NCBI GenBank assembly: GCA_930367205.1
Contig: OV884015.1
Location: forward strand, 83,628,841 to 83,692,840
Reading direction: 5' to 3'
Origin: Acanthosoma haemorrhoidale
Lineage: Eukaryota; Arthropoda; Insecta; Hemiptera; Acanthosomatidae
DNA: 64,000 nucleotides
The position numbers were made by a program, and so were the translations under genes. This document shows, one piece after another, positions 60,336-64,000 of this stretch (the stretch's first letter is position 1; each line of letters begins with the position of its first letter). A model generated the notes under the pieces. It saw only the letters and a program-made list of their open reading frames with translations, did not search any database and was not told where the DNA came from.

Positions 60336-61193
60336 TGTCGGGCTCAGATAACTGAGTATCCCTAAAGTGGGGAGGAGACGCCCGCCGCGGGCTAGGGTCA
60401 CTACAACCTCTTAGCCACCGTCCGGAGAGCGCTACGAAAGAGATAAGGCGGGTGGACCTGTGGTCTTTCACCCTGGCTGCCGGCCTAGTCGGCGGGCAGC
60501 TTTAATTTGCTTGGATCTGACTCCGTAAGATCTTAGAAGGTGTGTGCCCCGACAAAGCACTACTATTCAGGAGAAGAGGAACAGGGTAGGTTTATAGGTA
60601 GTTTATGTGGTCTTGGAATGACCACGAATTCACACTCGGCGTCTAAGGGTAGGTGAAAACTGTCCGGATCCCAAAGGTGAGTGTGAACTGAAGAGAAACA
60701 GACTGGATTGCCGTGGGAGACGCTACTGGTAAGTTTGTAGGGCCACGGCAACCGTCGTCCGCGAGGGAGAGGTCTCTCCCAAGGAGGTGCTAGTTATAGC
60801 AAGACGAAGGCGAAGGCAGAGATTCCCACTAGGAAGGTGTGGGGTCTGACAACGCTGGACTAAATATAGCGAGGTCAGGAGAGAGAGATGCCGAGGTAGT
60901 TAAATGAGAAGACCATGGTTTTGAGTAGAGCAGCAAGCGCCAGTGCAGAGAGAGAGAGGAGTGTTCAAGGTGCCGGTTTGTTTCTTTCTGATTTTCGCCC
61001 TATGGGGCGCTTCTTATATAGGCAGGCTAGCCGTGGTGGGGAGCCATCCCTACCAGCTGCTGTTTCCCCATTAGATTCTACCCCACTCCGACTGACGTCA
61101 TAATCTTTATTTGTACAAATATGGAAACAGATATTTTCTGGGCCGAGATGAGGGTAACTTTTAATTATTCGTAATTAAGAGGTGGCCACAACA
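60336..61193 (-). mobile_element. Solo LTR, LTR family 1, second copy
   Basis: Reverse-complement match to the 6.3-kb LTR from end to end, with ends TGTTGTGGCC and CCCGACA. The internal TATATAAG promoter element and CT run are conserved. The flanking five bases do not match (ATGTC and AGGAC), so the target duplication was lost or this copy arose by recombination. Small indels separate the two copies. Confidence 0.85.
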
Positions 61194-61286
61194 AGGACTA
61201 TTGAAATATGAGGTCAACATGACCACGTCGTCAGTTGGACGTCAGATGATTAGTTTCATTCGAATGCTGGCAATTTCTTCTTACAT

Positions 61287-61491
61287 CTTTCGCTGGCGAG
61301 GGAGGCAACAACCGTGTGGACTTGGGGGGCCCCTGGGCTGTTTGTAAATGTTTGTAAATATTGTATGAATGTGCGAGCGAATCGTGATTTGTAAATATGG
61401 TATGAATGAAAACACTTACCTCAATTATTTATTGCCTATTAAGTAAAGGCAGATTGTAATTTCATCATAATAAAGTTGTTAACAAGAATAG
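61287..61491 (+). mobile_element. LINE family A, 205-bp 3'-end copy with target duplication
   Basis: Matches the last 200 bases of the family A 3' UTR of the 41.7-kb type (AATAAAGTTGTTAAC end). Flanked by the 12-bp repeat TTCTTCTTACAT at 61275-61286 and 61492-61503. Confidence 0.92.
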
Positions 61492-61503
61492 TTCTTCTTA
61501 CAT

Positions 61504-62759
61504 AGGATGAAACATTTGGTTTTGAAACCAAGACTCCTTAGGGTAACCACTTAATTTTGACCCATGTGAATGTCAATGTTTTCAACCTTTTTCGGTGTTT
61601 TGGCCGTACTCTTTTGCTGTCCATTGGTATCCATTATAAAATTGAACCGTTAACATAAGGCATTTCAAACGAATTGAAAAGACAAAATGAATTTTAATGT
61701 AATTAATTTAGTGATTCACGCCCCGTTGCAACCCAGCATTATACTACTCTATTAATGAAAGTGACTGTTAAAAAAACATTCTTCTTCTGTTTTAGTGTTA
61801 TTCACTCCATTTCTTTTTTTTGTTTGTTTTAATTAACAAAAGCCATTGATGGCTACCATTCATGCCAGGTTCACCTAAGTGTTTATGTGCAATATTGGTT
61901 TAGTTTGTTTCTAATCAAGATACAATCATTGCTATCACACTTAGATATTAATTTTTTTTCTGTGCACTACTCACAATTATTCTGATATCTTAACACATGA
62001 AACAAATAGTTATCGATTTCTGGCAAATTTTCACTTCCCTCTTTGTTCCAAAGTTATCTAGTTTTGATAACTTAGTGCCTCACAACTTCTCGTGCAGGCT
62101 GTTTTAAATTGAAATTTCGTACCTATAAATAATCTTATATTTAAAGAAAATTTAAAAAAGCTAGTATTTATGTGACAGCAGTAGACAGTTATACATTAAG
62201 AACACTTTACATTATGCACTGTTTTATTATAATAAATTGTAAGAATAAGAATAATAATAATATAATAATAATTGTAATATAATTCAGTTAAAGTTAATTC
62301 AAAGATGCATAGCACAAAAGGTATTGGATACGAATGATTTAAGAGAGGCATAATTTAAACAGTTAATTTCCAGGGGAGACAAGAGTTCGACCGCTACCAC
62401 AAGCTTTATAGTCAGGGGTGGTTAGGTTGGATCTCCACTCATTTCCTCTGCTGGCAGAAAATTATGACAGTCTGAGGGGGCTGTTTGGGTACGCCCGCTA
62501 CCCCCTCCCCCCACGAACCAGAGGGAAATTGAACTGTCCGTTTGTCCTTCATGTCCTCTGGCTGTTCCTTCGGAGCTGTTCCGATGGTTCGATATTCACC
62601 AGAGATATCAAAAAACTAAATTGAATTTAAATATTCCCGTATTTTGCACTATGAATGTTCCCCGCGAGTGATGCTTTTGTGATTAGGGGTGTTTGGTAAT
62701 TTGTGATTATTGTCACTCGAAAAATAAATCTAATTTGTAGTAACATTTCTTATAGGGGC
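61504..62759. other. Non-coding DNA
   Basis: AT-rich with a (TAA)n-like tract near 62245-62275. A GC-rich stretch at 62400-62610 has a 68-codon open frame starting with GTG; it has no motif I recognise. A 20-base match to the LINE A flank at 41760 occurs near 62613. Confidence 0.4.
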
Positions 62760-63540
62760 TGTAGCTACCGCTAACTACATAAGATAAATCACCCTATACT
62801 CTATTGTATATATATATATTGTAAATCGTTATAATGTATTGTAAATTAATTTAAACAATTGTAAATAACATTACCAAACCATAAGTCATACTAGTGTAAA
62901 TATTGTAAACAACTAAAGACGAAGCTGCAAAAAACTAGTCAGAGGCCCTTGAAGGGAGAGGCAGGTAGCAACCCAGGCCTGGGTGGGTCACAGCCTAGAA
63001 CAAGCAAGCGTCACCTCAACCCTGCGGTGTGGTTGGTCAGATTACACCCCAGATCATTGGTTACTGGCAGCTATAAATAGGGCCTCGTTTTAGCCCTCTC
63101 TGACTGGTATCCTGCAGCTGCACTGATGTTTCAAGATTTGGCCTTCTCATTTATGAAAACCTCTACATCTCACTTCCTAACCTCGCTATGTTTTAGTCCG
63201 GCCTTGTCAGACCCTCCTAGTGGGACTCTGTGCCTTTGTTTAGCTAAAACTAGCACTTCCTTGGAAATAATTTCTTCCTTGCGGACGACGGCCACCTGGC
63301 GCCCTACGAACTTTACATTGAAGTGTCTCCCCCAGTGATCCAGACTGACTCTCTCCGCTTCATACTCGCCTTTGGGATCCGGACCGTTTTCACCTGCCCT
63401 CAGATACCGAGTTTGAATTCGTGGTCATTCCAAGACCACATAAACTACCTACAATACCTACCCTATACCTCTTCTCCTGAACATAGTGCACTGTCGGGGC
63501 ACATACCTATCAAATATGGAGTCAGATAATACAGTAGTAA
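62760..63540 (+). mobile_element. LTR copy, mosaic of families 1 and 2, right end missing
   Basis: Begins TGTAGCTACCGC like family 2 (29.5 kb), has TATAAATA at 63072-63079. From about 63126 it follows the family 1 sequence (CTCGCTATGTTTTAG, GCGGACGACGG, CGTGGTCATTCCAAGACCACA). It carries the shared CATAGTGCACTGTCGGGGCA motif and then loses similarity before the expected CCCGACA end. Probably a truncated or recombinant LTR. Confidence 0.75.
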
Positions 63541-63742
63541 GACCCTTTTTTTTTTAAAGTAAGTAAAAATTAGTTAATCAAAGGTAATCAGCATCCTCGC
63601 TTTTTTTTTTTTTAATTATTTTCAAGAAATTTTCTAATTTTACTTGCTAGAACTGTTTACATTATAGAAATTATAATTATTATATTATAGAAAGTGAAGA
63701 CGTAGTCACCATCATTTTCTCTACAATTTTTTATATAAACAA

Positions 63743-64000
63743 TGTAGCGACCACTAACTACATAAGATAAATCACCCTACACTCTATTGTATATATGTTT
63801 TAAATTAATTTAAACAAATGTAAATAACATTACCAAACCAAAAGTCATTGTAAAGGTTGTAAACAATAAAAGACGAAGCTGCAAACAAACCAGTTAGAGG
63901 CTGGAAACCCTCACCCTCTACCCAGAGCAGAGACCCGGACGAGGCCTGAGTCACTACAAGCAAAAAGGGACACCGCATACTGGGATATCATTGGCCACAA
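63743..64000 (+). mobile_element. LTR family 2 copy, runs off the window
   Basis: Starts TGTAGCGACCACTAACTACA and follows the first part of the 62760 copy with small differences, including the GTAAATAACATTACCAAACC stretch. Whether 62760 and 63743 are the two LTRs of one element or separate insertions cannot be told without sequence to the right. Confidence 0.75.

Noticed and set aside
1..64000. CRISPR arrays, bacterial operons, phage genes
   Set aside because: No spaced short repeats and no prokaryotic gene organisation; all coding signals are eukaryotic transposable elements.

Overview
This is a repeat-rich, AT-rich eukaryotic window without a recognisable host gene. The repeats point to an arthropod, probably an insect: jockey-like LINEs, a Tc1-like transposon and an env-bearing gypsy element (errantivirus) whose Env has the fusion-protein layout known from insect errantiviruses and baculovirus F. 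The species cannot be named from this sequence. No rRNA, tRNA, CRISPR array or bacterial-style operon was seen.

Layout. 1-14 kb is mostly non-coding DNA. It holds an inverted LINE reverse-transcriptase remnant (2.5-3.5 kb), a solo LTR with a perfect 5-bp target duplication (6.3-7.1 kb), a decayed Tc1-like transposase (8.2-9.1 kb) and a LINE fragment (11.4-12.1 kb). At 14.5-17.0 kb lies the best LINE copy ('family A'), 5'-truncated but with an unbroken RT reading frame and a 12-bp target duplication. Smaller family A pieces follow at 17.0-17.7 and 22.0-22.4 kb, the latter split by a 141-bp short retroposon. 22.6-29.5 kb is a complete LTR retrotransposon with two apparently identical 218-bp LTRs, tRNA-Lys-type PBS, gag, a predicted -1 frameshift site, pol and env. 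It sits in a (TA)n tract next to a second solo LTR (29.55-30.2 kb).

30-64 kb continues the pattern. It has a decayed family A copy (33-35 kb), a family A copy with a family B LINE nested inside (39.7-41.8 kb), another decayed family A copy plus a family C fragment (47-48.7 kb), several very short 3'-end LINE insertions with target duplications, a perfect 165-bp inverted repeat with a 249-bp spacer (59.5-60.1 kb), and three more LTR copies near the right end. Between the repeats are GC-richer, complex, non-coding patches (about 0.6-1.0, 19.0-19.5, 21.2-21.5, 49.4-49.9 and 52.5-52.9 kb). They could be regulatory elements of a gene outside the window, but that is inference.

How the genes work together. 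Only the errantivirus has a linked gene set. Gag would form the particle. A ribosomal -1 shift at a U UUU UUA heptamer would add protease, RT, RNase H and integrase. Env would come from a spliced RNA (candidate donor after 23130, acceptor before 27717). This copy looks young but damaged: an in-frame TAA separates RNase H from integrase, the integrase D-35-E position carries Asn instead of Glu, and env is frameshifted at an A8 run before its membrane anchor.
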